Part shown: one piece after another, positions 39,316 to 46,902 of the stretch | How positions within the stretch are numbered: position 1 is the first letter of the stretch | Layout of the letters: every line of letters starts with the position of its first letter | Source of the DNA: Flavobacterium sp. M31R6 | GTDB lineage: Bacteria; Bacteroidota; Bacteroidia; Flavobacteriales; Flavobacteriaceae | Length of the DNA stretch: 64,000 nucleotides | Assembly: GCF_013284035.1 (NCBI RefSeq) | Contig: NZ_CP054141.1 | Span: 1,612,001 to 1,676,000, forward strand | Direction: 5' to 3' | Made by a program: the position numbers and the translations under genes | The notes under the pieces: model-generated | Seen by the model: the letters and a program-made list of their open reading frames with translations, nothing else | What the model was told of the DNA's origin: nothing | The model's database searches: none

Positions 39316-40650
39316 TTGAAAAATATTTTTGACACCTTAGATAATAGTGATTTCGAATCCGAAATTCCAAGTGATGGAAATAAAATTACTCTTAAGGAAA
39401 ATGAAGGTAAAATTGAATGTGTAATAGAAAATGAAAGTAAAGATTTGATTCATTCAATTGTCGAAATTGATTTAAACAATTCAAGAACGACAATAAGGCC
39501 AATAAATACTTTAACAGAATCTTTTTATTATTTTAAATCAAAATATGATATTAAAGAAATCGTATTTGAGGGTTTAGAAACATCAATTGAAGAATTAGAT
39601 TCAGGTGGTTATGGCCTTTATGGATTACCTACTGGATTCACAAGAACTATAATGTTTGGTCTTGGATTAGAAAAAAAGTATAAAATATTAATCAATACGA
39701 TTCTAAAACATTTTGAGAAATGTGATAAATTAATAATATCTAACGAGCAACAAACATCAATTTTATCTAATGATATAATTATAAGTTATGAAGATTTTGA
39801 AAAAATTAGAAGAGGAATCGATCGAAATCACGATTTATTTTATAAAGAGGGACAAATTGCGAAACAATCTTTCATATATGACAATATTTTCTACTACTTA
39901 AATCCTACTAAGTTTCCGACTTTAAAAATACCATCGCGTAAGGAAGTCATATACAAAGTTTTGAGAAATACTGATTTTAGTAAAATTTCGAAAAGTGACA
40001 AAAGTAGCTTGTCAATCTTAAAAGATACAACTGATTTAAGCTATTTAAGTATATTAATGAATGAATTTGAAGAAAAGATAAATGGTAATCATCTCGAATC
40101 CACTTACCAAACTTTTTTTGAAGAGAATCCCTTACTGCTAACTTTTTTTTCAGGTTCACCTTATGTTAAATTTAAAAATCAAGCATATGTTGGTGGTAAA
40201 TCTTTTGATAATTCTAACGGACAATATCCTGATTTTTTGCAGAAGCATAAATTAACTAATAATACTTTTATTATTGAAATTAAAACTCCACAAACAACAT
40301 TACTAGATAAAACAGCATATCGTGATACTGGAATATATAATCCTTCGAAGAATTTATCGGGTTCAATAACACAATTATTGACTCAAAAATATCAACTAGA
40401 AACAGAGATTTCAACATTAATTAAAAATGCAGATGATAGAAATGTAGAAGCATATAATATTCAAACATTGTTAATTATTGGTAACCTATCTAGTTTAACT
40501 TCTAAAGAAATGATAAGATCTTTTGAGTTATTTCGTAACAATCAAAAAAATTTAAGAATAGTAACATATGATGAATGTTTAGAGCAAATAAAAACTTTTA
40601 TCTCGTTATTAAGCAAAAGCATAGATGAATGTGAAAATGAAATAATTTAA
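39316..40650 (+). CDS. sduA: Shedu-like anti-phage nuclease (DUF4263)
   Basis: A 444-aa protein resembling the single-gene Shedu defence family. The C-terminal DUF4263 nuclease region (about residues 255-430) shows the PD-(D/E)XK pattern: QTFFEENPLLLTFF, an Asp in NGQYPDFLQ (near residue 311), Glu-x-Lys in TFIIEIKTP (near 325) and the LSGSITQLLTQKYQLE helix with a conserved Gln. The N-terminal 250 residues are a divergent recognition region. The start is TTG at 39316; the next in-frame ATG is more than 100 codons in. Known Shedu proteins are DNA nucleases that protect against phage. It is followed by attC-like site D. Confidence 0.82.
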   Translation: MKNIFDTLDNSDFESEIPSDGNKITLKENEGKIECVIENESKDLIHSIVEIDLNNSRTTIRPINTLTESFYYFKSKYDIKEIVFEGLETSIEELDSGGYGLYGLPTGFTRTIMFGLGLEKKYKILINTILKHFEKCDKLIISNEQQTSILSNDIIISYEDFEKIRRGIDRNHDLFYKEGQIAKQSFIYDNIFYYLNPTKFPTLKIPSRKEVIYKVLRNTDFSKISKSDKSSLSILKDTTDLSYLSILMNEFEEKINGNHLESTYQTFFEENPLLLTFFSGSPYVKFKNQAYVGGKSFDNSNGQYPDFLQKHKLTNNTFIIEIKTPQTTLLDKTAYRDTGIYNPSKNLSGSITQLLTQKYQLETEISTLIKNADDRNVEAYNIQTLLIIGNLSSLTSKEMIRSFELFRNNQKNLRIVTYDECLEQIKTFISLLSKSIDECENEII

Positions 40651-40675
40651 TAAAAAATATTATTTATTTCACACA

Positions 40676-40796
40676 ACTGCTACAACGTATTAGAGCACTA
40701 ATAGAAAAAAAGGTTTTGTATTTGGAATGATTAATAAATCTGGATAATGAGCTTAATTTAGTACCATACCCACTGCAGTAATATAACATTATACGC
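40676..40796 (+). repeat. attC-like site D
   Basis: About 116 bp between the Shedu and HNH genes. The left end is CTGCTACAACG (40677-40687), the right end AACATTATAC (40785-40794). The internal pairing is weaker than in sites A and B. The next ATG (40811) lies 16 nt after the right box, the same spacing as at site A. Confidence 0.5.
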
Positions 40797-40810
40797 TATA
40801 ATACACAACC

Positions 40811-41614
40811 ATGACAGAAAACCCCAATCTTGAGTTTGATTATCAAGTTGCAAAAAAAGTTTACAGCAATTCTATTTCTATTAAAGAAGGAATAATTCTA
40901 TTGATTGCCAATAGAAATTTTAATCCAAGTTCCGCAAATACAGTAATTCGCACTTTTCATAAATTACTTCTTGGTGAAAAATTTACTAGAACTTTAAGTA
41001 ATGTGTACTTCGAGTATTTTCTTTTTAGAATTTATAATGATTTTGGAATTGCTAAATTGGATTTGGCTGTAAAAGCGATATCTGAGCATATTGAATATAT
41101 CAAAGAAAAAGGCGATTCTAAAGTTAAGCTTAAAAAAATTCTTGCAAGATATTCAGATAAAATTCTTTTTAATGAAAAGGCAAAAATAGAAATTGACCAA
41201 GCAGACGAAATTGAACAAGACGAAATTGCAGAGAACTTTGCAGAAGACGACAGAAATGAAGTTATTCAACAGCTAAAAAGTATTAATCCCAGTGAGCCAC
41301 AAATAATTTTTATAAAAGGGAAAGCGTATAAACGAGATAATAAAATCATTGCGCAAATAAAGTTTATTAGAAATTATGAATGTCAAATCTGTTCATCATA
41401 CATCTTAAAATCTAATGGCAAAAAATATATTGAAGCAGCACATATAATTGCCAAAGCACAAAAAGGACAAGAAGTCCTTAGTAATATTTTATTACTTTGT
41501 CCAAATCATCACAAAGAATTTGATTTTGGGCTTCGAGAAATTTTAATACACGATGATAGCAAAATTCAATTTCGCTTAAATGGCATTGAACATAATATAA
41601 ACTTAAGTTTATAA
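40811..41614 (+). CDS. HNH endonuclease domain protein
   Basis: A 267-aa protein with a C-terminal HNH nuclease domain (about residues 188-245): YECQICSSYILKSNGKKYIEAAHII provides the first Cys pair and the HNH histidine, and LSNILLLCPNHHKEFD the N/H pair and second zinc ligands. The N-terminal 180 residues are helical, with an acidic linker (EIDQADEIEQDEIAENFAEDD), and match no family I recognise. Such HNH proteins are often modification-dependent restriction endonucleases; that role is inferred from the domain and from the defence-rich context. A perfect 15-bp tandem duplication straddles its stop codon. Confidence 0.85.
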   Translation: MTENPNLEFDYQVAKKVYSNSISIKEGIILLIANRNFNPSSANTVIRTFHKLLLGEKFTRTLSNVYFEYFLFRIYNDFGIAKLDLAVKAISEHIEYIKEKGDSKVKLKKILARYSDKILFNEKAKIEIDQADEIEQDEIAENFAEDDRNEVIQQLKSINPSEPQIIFIKGKAYKRDNKIIAQIKFIRNYECQICSSYILKSNGKKYIEAAHIIAKAQKGQEVLSNILLLCPNHHKEFDFGLREILIHDDSKIQFRLNGIEHNINLSL

Positions 41615-41631
41615 AGCTTAAGTTTATAAAG
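41602..41631 (+). repeat. Perfect 15-bp tandem duplication over the HNH stop codon
   Basis: CTTAAGTTTATAAAG occurs twice head to tail (41602-41616, 41617-41631). The first copy contains the TAA stop of the HNH gene (41612-41614). Confidence 0.9.
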
Positions 41632-41635
41632 GCTT

Positions 41636-41760
41636 TTATAACGGATTTAGTCAATTGGATTAAATGAAAAAGTTAGTTTATATTTGACATGTTTAGTAAA
41701 ATCCGATAATGTGCTTAGATTATTCCCGAACTTGCTGTAGTGCCAGAACGGTGTGTGCCA
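41636..41760 (+). repeat. attC-like site E
   Basis: About 120 bp between the HNH gene and the next gene. The left end TTATAACGGATTTAG resembles sites B and C; the right end AGTGCCAGAACGGTGTG (41739-41755) resembles the right end of site B. The arms pair only weakly. The next ATG is at 41780. Confidence 0.5.
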
Positions 41761-41779
41761 ACTTAATAGAAATAACTAA

Positions 41780-42337
41780 ATGAAATTATCTGTAATAGAG
41801 TATAATAAAGTTGTAAACGATATAAAGAAAAATAATGCTATATATGCTAAAATTCTGCGTATTGGACAAACTTTTATAGATACGGGCGTTTCATATAATA
41901 AAGTAAAGAAAATACTTGAAACCGAAGGCTATGATTTTGAAAATAGTTGCATTGAAATTGCTGTAAAACAATGGTTTTTCGATAGTTTTCATCATAAAGG
42001 GGAAGATAGTAAGCAAGTGGAATTTGACGATTTAGATAATCATTTAGATTGTAATTTTATTCTTAAAGGCGATGCAGGATTGAAACTTGCTGATCACGAT
42101 ACATCGAAAATGAATCTTAGTATTGCCAGAAAAGCCATGATAATTTCTATTATTGCACTCTTAGCTAGTATTTTAATTCCATTTTTTAATAAGGAACAAC
42201 CTGAAAAAGAGCTTCACCCCATAACTAAAGTAATAATTGTTAAAGATACCATATACATTGAAAAATCTTCTGATAAAAACATCAAAGACTCCATCTCAGT
42301 TACCAATACGAAATTGAAATTAGGGACTTCAAAATAA
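41780..42337 (+). CDS. Hypothetical protein with one membrane helix
   Basis: A 185-aa protein without a family I recognise. Residues 1-95 look soluble and helical (TGVSYNKVKKILETEGYDFENS); one hydrophobic helix follows at about 119-136 (KAMIISIIALLASILIPFF), then a short charged extracytoplasmic tail with a beta-rich VIIVKDTIYIEKS segment. It is separated from the NERD gene by only 6 bp, so the two form a translationally linked pair within one cassette-like unit. Confidence 0.6.
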   Translation: MKLSVIEYNKVVNDIKKNNAIYAKILRIGQTFIDTGVSYNKVKKILETEGYDFENSCIEIAVKQWFFDSFHHKGEDSKQVEFDDLDNHLDCNFILKGDAGLKLADHDTSKMNLSIARKAMIISIIALLASILIPFFNKEQPEKELHPITKVIIVKDTIYIEKSSDKNIKDSISVTNTKLKLGTSK

Positions 42338-42343
42338 TATTTT

Positions 42344-43030
42344 ATGATAATCATTGGAGTAATTGTATTAGCGATTTTCGTATTTATCTTTTTCAATATA
42401 AGAGATAAAAAATTATTAGAAACTGTTACAAAATTTCATAGAGGTACGAAAACTGAAAGGAAATTAGTTTTAAAACTTTTAAAAGCAGGATTCCCAGCAC
42501 AAACTATTTTTCATGATTTATATATTAAAAATAAATATGGAAATTATTCTCAAATTGATTTGGTTCTTGCAACAAAAGTTGGAATAATTGTGTTTGAAGT
42601 GAAGGAATATAGCGGATGGATTTTTGGAAATGGAAATCAGAATAAGTGGACGCAAGTTTTAGCTTACGGAAAAGAGAAATACTATTTTTATAATCCAATT
42701 CTTCAAAATAAAAAACATGTTGAAAATCTTAAAACAAAGTTAACAGAATTTCAAAATATTCCATTTTTTTCGGTCGTAGTATTTTTTGGAGATTGCCAGT
42801 TTAGGGATGTCAGTTTTATTCCAATCAATACTTTTTTAACAAAAGCGCCACGAGTAATAGATGTCGTAAAAAAAATTATTACGGAAAATGAACCTGCCAA
42901 TTACAAAAGTAAGCGCGATGTTGTTAATGTTCTATCTACCGCTGTCGAGAATGGTAGTAGCCAGAAAATTTCCGAAAAACATATTAATAACATACAAGAC
43001 ATGTTAGGTGAAGACCGAATTTTTCACTAA
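42344..43030 (+). CDS. NERD (nuclease-related) domain protein, membrane-anchored
   Basis: A 228-aa protein with an N-terminal membrane helix (residues 2-18) and a NERD domain (about 28-130): RGTKTERKLVLKLLKAGF, then YGNYSQIDLVLATKVGIIVFEVK, where Asp and Glu-x-Lys form the restriction-nuclease-like core, then the characteristic YSGWIFG. NERD domains are distant PD-(D/E)XK relatives found alone or fused to helicases and kinases; DNA processing or defence is plausible but unproven. It is cotranscribed with the 185-aa protein gene and is the last gene of the array. Confidence 0.82.
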   Translation: MIIIGVIVLAIFVFIFFNIRDKKLLETVTKFHRGTKTERKLVLKLLKAGFPAQTIFHDLYIKNKYGNYSQIDLVLATKVGIIVFEVKEYSGWIFGNGNQNKWTQVLAYGKEKYYFYNPILQNKKHVENLKTKLTEFQNIPFFSVVVFFGDCQFRDVSFIPINTFLTKAPRVIDVVKKIITENEPANYKSKRDVVNVLSTAVENGSSQKISEKHINNIQDMLGEDRIFH

Positions 43031-43214
43031 TTATAGAAATCTACCACTAACAGCTTGTACCTAAAATTGTGGAGTGTTTAGTTTCTTTCTTAATAAAAAA
43101 ATCTATCTTAACATTAAGCTTAGTATTATTTGAACATGTGTTGTTGGAGGAGAGATATATAAATATAAAAGTTAGTTGAAGTTTCTATATTGTATCAAAA
43201 TAGGCTTGAATTGA

Positions 43215-44099
43215 TTAATAAAGTTTTGACCAAATAATAATCTCCATCAGACTATTAATTAAGCTCTTTATAGTATATGTAGAAATGTGGTAATTAGTTC
43301 TTGACGAACCGTGTAAATATTCGCTACATGCATTGTGAATGAATTTAGTATGACTAGAAATTGTGGTATCTTGGTATACAGTAGTGGTAGGAATAAAGTT
43401 ATTTCTGTGATTCGGATTTCCAAGCAAGTACTTATAAAAGTCTCCGGTAAATGAAGGAGTGCCATTGGCATTCATATACGTATCAGGAACTACGTTTTTA
43501 TTCCGATTATTAAGTGATTTATAAATTTCTTCATGAACTTCTCTAACATCTCCAATAATGCCACGAAAATTAGCCGGAACTTTCTCGTTGTATCGTTTAA
43601 AAATATTTATCACTGTAATTTCTTTACCTGCTGAAATTAATCCTTGTTCAAAAGCATCAAATATTTCAACGTTTTCTCTTTTAATTCTTAAAGGTTCTGC
43701 ATTTTGAACGCAATATAATAATTCATCTAAAAGTTTATTTTGGTCATCTGGCTTTTTTATAAACATTTTTTCATCAGCATGATACTTTTTTAATGAATCA
43801 AACTCAGATTCATCTCCAGTTAAAATAAATCTTGGAAATAGGGGAACGGTTGAGTTTAAATATGTTAAGGCGCTACCAATAAATGTTGAATCTTCCTTTG
43901 CTTGGTCATCTTGTAGTAAGCACTTTATATCTAATACAACTGCTGCATATTTATGTCCATATGCTGGTAATAATAGCTTTAAACCTGCTAGGCTGTTTTT
44001 AGCTGCTACAGTTATTCCTTTCGCATAAGCTTCGTTCGTAAAATCCCTAATAAAATCATTATTATCATCGATCAATATAATACTATTAATACTATTCAT
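43215..44099 (-). CDS. Response regulator with HEPN/abortive-infection-like C-terminus
   Basis: A 294-aa protein. Residues 1-130 are a receiver domain with all key residues: acidic pair Asp11/Asp12 (LIDDNNDF), phospho-acceptor Asp57 (AAVVLDIK), Thr94 (FILTGD) and Lys116-Pro117 (FIKKP). The C-terminal part (about 165-294) matches no known output domain outright. Its end (HNACSEYLHG, residues 255-264, then a long hydrophobic helix) recalls abortive-infection C-terminal and HEPN-type RNase motifs (R-x4-6-H), with the Arg replaced by His. The start overlaps the end of the kinase-fusion gene by 8 nt, so the two are translationally coupled and very likely a cognate pair. The output function is inferred only. 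Confidence 0.75.
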   Translation of the reverse strand: MNSINSIILIDDNNDFIRDFTNEAYAKGITVAAKNSLAGLKLLLPAYGHKYAAVVLDIKCLLQDDQAKEDSTFIGSALTYLNSTVPLFPRFILTGDESEFDSLKKYHADEKMFIKKPDDQNKLLDELLYCVQNAEPLRIKRENVEIFDAFEQGLISAGKEITVINIFKRYNEKVPANFRGIIGDVREVHEEIYKSLNNRNKNVVPDTYMNANGTPSFTGDFYKYLLGNPNHRNNFIPTTTVYQDTTISSHTKFIHNACSEYLHGSSRTNYHISTYTIKSLINSLMEIIIWSKLY

Positions 44100-46890
44100 A
44101 TATTTTGCTATTTGATGTAGGTAATTCTATGGTTAAAAAAAATCCTTTTTTAGTATTTTCGTCCACAGTAAGTTTTCCATTTTGAGCCGTTACTATTCGA
44201 TTAATATAATTCCCTCCAATTCCCGATCCATCGCTTTTGTTTCCTTTTTCAAATGCCGTAATAAAATCTTTTTGAGTTAATTCATAGGGTTTCCCGTTGT
44301 TGGAGTACTCAATAGAGACCACCTCTCTTCTTTTATTTATACGAACTGTAAATTGTATTTTATTGATTTTATTTTTATTATCACCAATAAATGCATGTTT
44401 TTCAGCATTTATAAGTAATTGATCTAATAATTCTTTGAAAGAAGGCTTATGTAATAAAGCATTTGCTGATTCGCCTTTAATTTCTATGTCATAATTATCG
44501 TTTTGATCCACTTCTTTTTGTTCTTTATACTCCTTTAAAAAATCGAGTACATCTACTTCTTGTAAATCTTCCGGCAAAAGGGTAAAATTCATTACTTTGT
44601 CTACGTTGGTAAGAATATCACTTAAATGATTGGTTTCCTTTGATAGTTTATCTATCAATTGACTTAAAGTGTAATTATCAGGTAACGATATTTGGTCTTC
44701 GATTTCAGGATCGATATTTAATTCAACATTATCGTATTCTTTTAGATCACCTAAATATTCTCTTTTTATAACTCTATCTATTCGCTTTGTTATTCCATTT
44801 AATCCTGTGAAGGTGGGTCTTAACTGATGAGTTAATATTTTTATTACATCAGCTTCAGCTTGTTTTGTTTCTTCTTTGTATCCTAAAGATTTTATTCGTT
44901 CTTCCACTCTTTTTCGCTCTTCTGCGATTAAGTTAGCTTTTTGAGATTGTACAAATTCGTGCTGCGCCTCAATACTCATGAAAGGAACTACAGTATCTTT
45001 AAGTCCTGCTATACTAATATAAGGCATTACAGCTCCTAGCTTACGCTTTTCAATTTGTTCCTGTATAAATGTAGAATGCAATTGGTAATATAAGTATTCA
45101 ATATTTAAATCAGATCTACTAGGGATAAGAACATATATGTTGTTATGTGGTAATATCCTTGGAAATTCTTCTGAAGGTCTAAAAATAGTTGCTTTTAAAC
45201 TATCTCCAACTCGCGCTACTAATATACATTCTTCTAAAATAATATTTCTTTCATAACGGGACTCCTCACTAATAGTTTCAATACTATGTAAGTTCAAATT
45301 AAGATCAAGGATATCTTTTGATAATTTTTCAACTTTCACTAATGGAATATTCCCAGTATTCTGAATACTTGATCTCGGTGGATTTATTCCAGATTTTATA
45401 TAAACTAAATCACCTAAAAATTTAGCTATATTATCTTTTAACATATTGTTGGCAAGTTGAAATTCAGCACCGTATGACTCGGCTAATAAATTAACATCTT
45501 GTTTTAGATCGTCAATATGAATAATTTGAGTGTCCTTATTAAACGATTCTTTATCAATATAAGATTTTATAATTTCGTCATTATTTAGAATTACAGATTT
45601 CGTTGTTGAGTCATTGGCCTTAGCTGTAATGAATTGAATTCTGTTTGTTAAGTAGTCAGATTTATTTTTATTAAGAATTAGAAGTGATGTTTTTGCCTCT
45701 GTATACGGTCGAAGTATACCAGATGGAAGGCTAACTATAGTTTCGATAACATCTTTAGCTATAAGCATTTCTCTAATGGACTGTTCTTTGCCCTTTTTCA
45801 CCAAAAAACCGTCTGATACGGTCAATACGGCCTTTCCGTCATTATTTAGCTTCGATAAAATAAAAAGTACCATCGAACCAAAACTTTTACCAGACTTTGG
45901 AGCTGACAGATTATACTGATTGTAAAGCATGAAATATTCTACAGAATTTGTGATACCATTTGCTGGCAAATCAGCTATAATATAATCATATTGTTTGCTC
46001 AAATTTATCTGTTCAAAACAGTCTTCTGCTAGTATTTCAATGTCTTTAATACCGTACATAAGTGAATTCATATTTCCCAACTGGGCAATACGTTTATTGA
46101 TTTCAGAACCATAAGAGTTAATTTTTCCTTCAGCTATTAATGATGTTTCAATGAGTAATCCACCAATACCGGCTACTGGATCATATACTGAAGCTCCATT
46201 ATGAGGTTTAAGAATTTCAGCCATTAGCTGTCGTAGACTGTATGGTGTATGAGGGGCTTTGTTGTTATCTAAAGATATAAAAGTAGTGAAGTATTCATAT
46301 AAATTCCCGAACTTTTGGTCATTTAAATGAACTGTTTCAATTTGTTTGATTACTGACCATATTTCTTGAATCTTATAATTATCGAGTTTTGCAAGTAATC
46401 GAGCACATTCGTCAAAAACACCCTCTGGAGCAAAGTGAAAATCTTCCAACGATTTAAGCCCATTAATTAAAGAACGACCTCCATCTAGAAGTTCATCCAA
46501 TGAAGTTCTCAATTTTTCGTCAAATGCTAATGGATAGCTATGACCAGAACGATGATTAATGTCGACAAATCTTTTGTAGAAAAATAGAACAGCTATTATA
46601 AATTGTATATCTTCCTGATTGAATATTCCTTTAAGAGAATGAGTTAAATATTCATAGCTTGTAAATATATTTTTCCATGTATGGTCTTTAACCAAGACAA
46701 TGTTTCCATTAATATTTTGAAAAAGTGATGGGTAGTTTTTAACCCGGGCATAAATTTGTGTTGCTTGTAAAGGTTCTCTATCATTACGTGTATAAGAACC
46801 ATTCATATTGATGGACGAAGCAATTTCCTTTGCCTTCATGGGAAGTCTCTCTTTCTTTAGAACTTCTTCTATTGCTTCGTGTAATGTCAT
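44092..46890 (-). CDS. HARE-HTH / pseudo-methyltransferase / DNA-specificity / histidine kinase fusion
   Basis: A 932-aa multidomain protein. Residues 1-70: HARE-type winged helix (LHEAIEEVLKKERLPMKAKEIA). About 130-470: type I N6-adenine methyltransferase fold with SAM motif DPVAGIGG (237-244), but the catalytic NPPF motif is replaced by D307-L-P-A310, so methylation activity is doubtful. About 490-665: HsdS-like target-recognition region (LGDLVYIKSGINPPRSSIQ). About 680-932: histidine-kinase module with H-box THQLRPTFTG (His688), N-box INAEKHAF (Asn828) and ATP-lid glycines GSGIGG (888-893). It is third in the operon, 12 bp after the HsdM-S fusion gene, and overlaps the response regulator gene. 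Likely role, inferred: a DNA-sensing kinase tied to the restriction complex. Confidence 0.8.
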   Translation of the reverse strand: MTLHEAIEEVLKKERLPMKAKEIASSINMNGSYTRNDREPLQATQIYARVKNYPSLFQNINGNIVLVKDHTWKNIFTSYEYLTHSLKGIFNQEDIQFIIAVLFFYKRFVDINHRSGHSYPLAFDEKLRTSLDELLDGGRSLINGLKSLEDFHFAPEGVFDECARLLAKLDNYKIQEIWSVIKQIETVHLNDQKFGNLYEYFTTFISLDNNKAPHTPYSLRQLMAEILKPHNGASVYDPVAGIGGLLIETSLIAEGKINSYGSEINKRIAQLGNMNSLMYGIKDIEILAEDCFEQINLSKQYDYIIADLPANGITNSVEYFMLYNQYNLSAPKSGKSFGSMVLFILSKLNNDGKAVLTVSDGFLVKKGKEQSIREMLIAKDVIETIVSLPSGILRPYTEAKTSLLILNKNKSDYLTNRIQFITAKANDSTTKSVILNNDEIIKSYIDKESFNKDTQIIHIDDLKQDVNLLAESYGAEFQLANNMLKDNIAKFLGDLVYIKSGINPPRSSIQNTGNIPLVKVEKLSKDILDLNLNLHSIETISEESRYERNIILEECILVARVGDSLKATIFRPSEEFPRILPHNNIYVLIPSRSDLNIEYLYYQLHSTFIQEQIEKRKLGAVMPYISIAGLKDTVVPFMSIEAQHEFVQSQKANLIAEERKRVEERIKSLGYKEETKQAEADVIKILTHQLRPTFTGLNGITKRIDRVIKREYLGDLKEYDNVELNIDPEIEDQISLPDNYTLSQLIDKLSKETNHLSDILTNVDKVMNFTLLPEDLQEVDVLDFLKEYKEQKEVDQNDNYDIEIKGESANALLHKPSFKELLDQLLINAEKHAFIGDNKNKINKIQFTVRINKRREVVSIEYSNNGKPYELTQKDFITAFEKGNKSDGSGIGGNYINRIVTAQNGKLTVDENTKKGFFLTIELPTSNSKIYE

Positions 46891-46902
46891 ATTATAAATA
46901 TA

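Noticed and set aside
35319..43030. A complete integron
   Set aside because: No IntI-type integrase or attI is visible; the only tyrosine recombinase is the island integrase, and the site boxes deviate from the canonical consensus, so only a cassette-like array is claimed.
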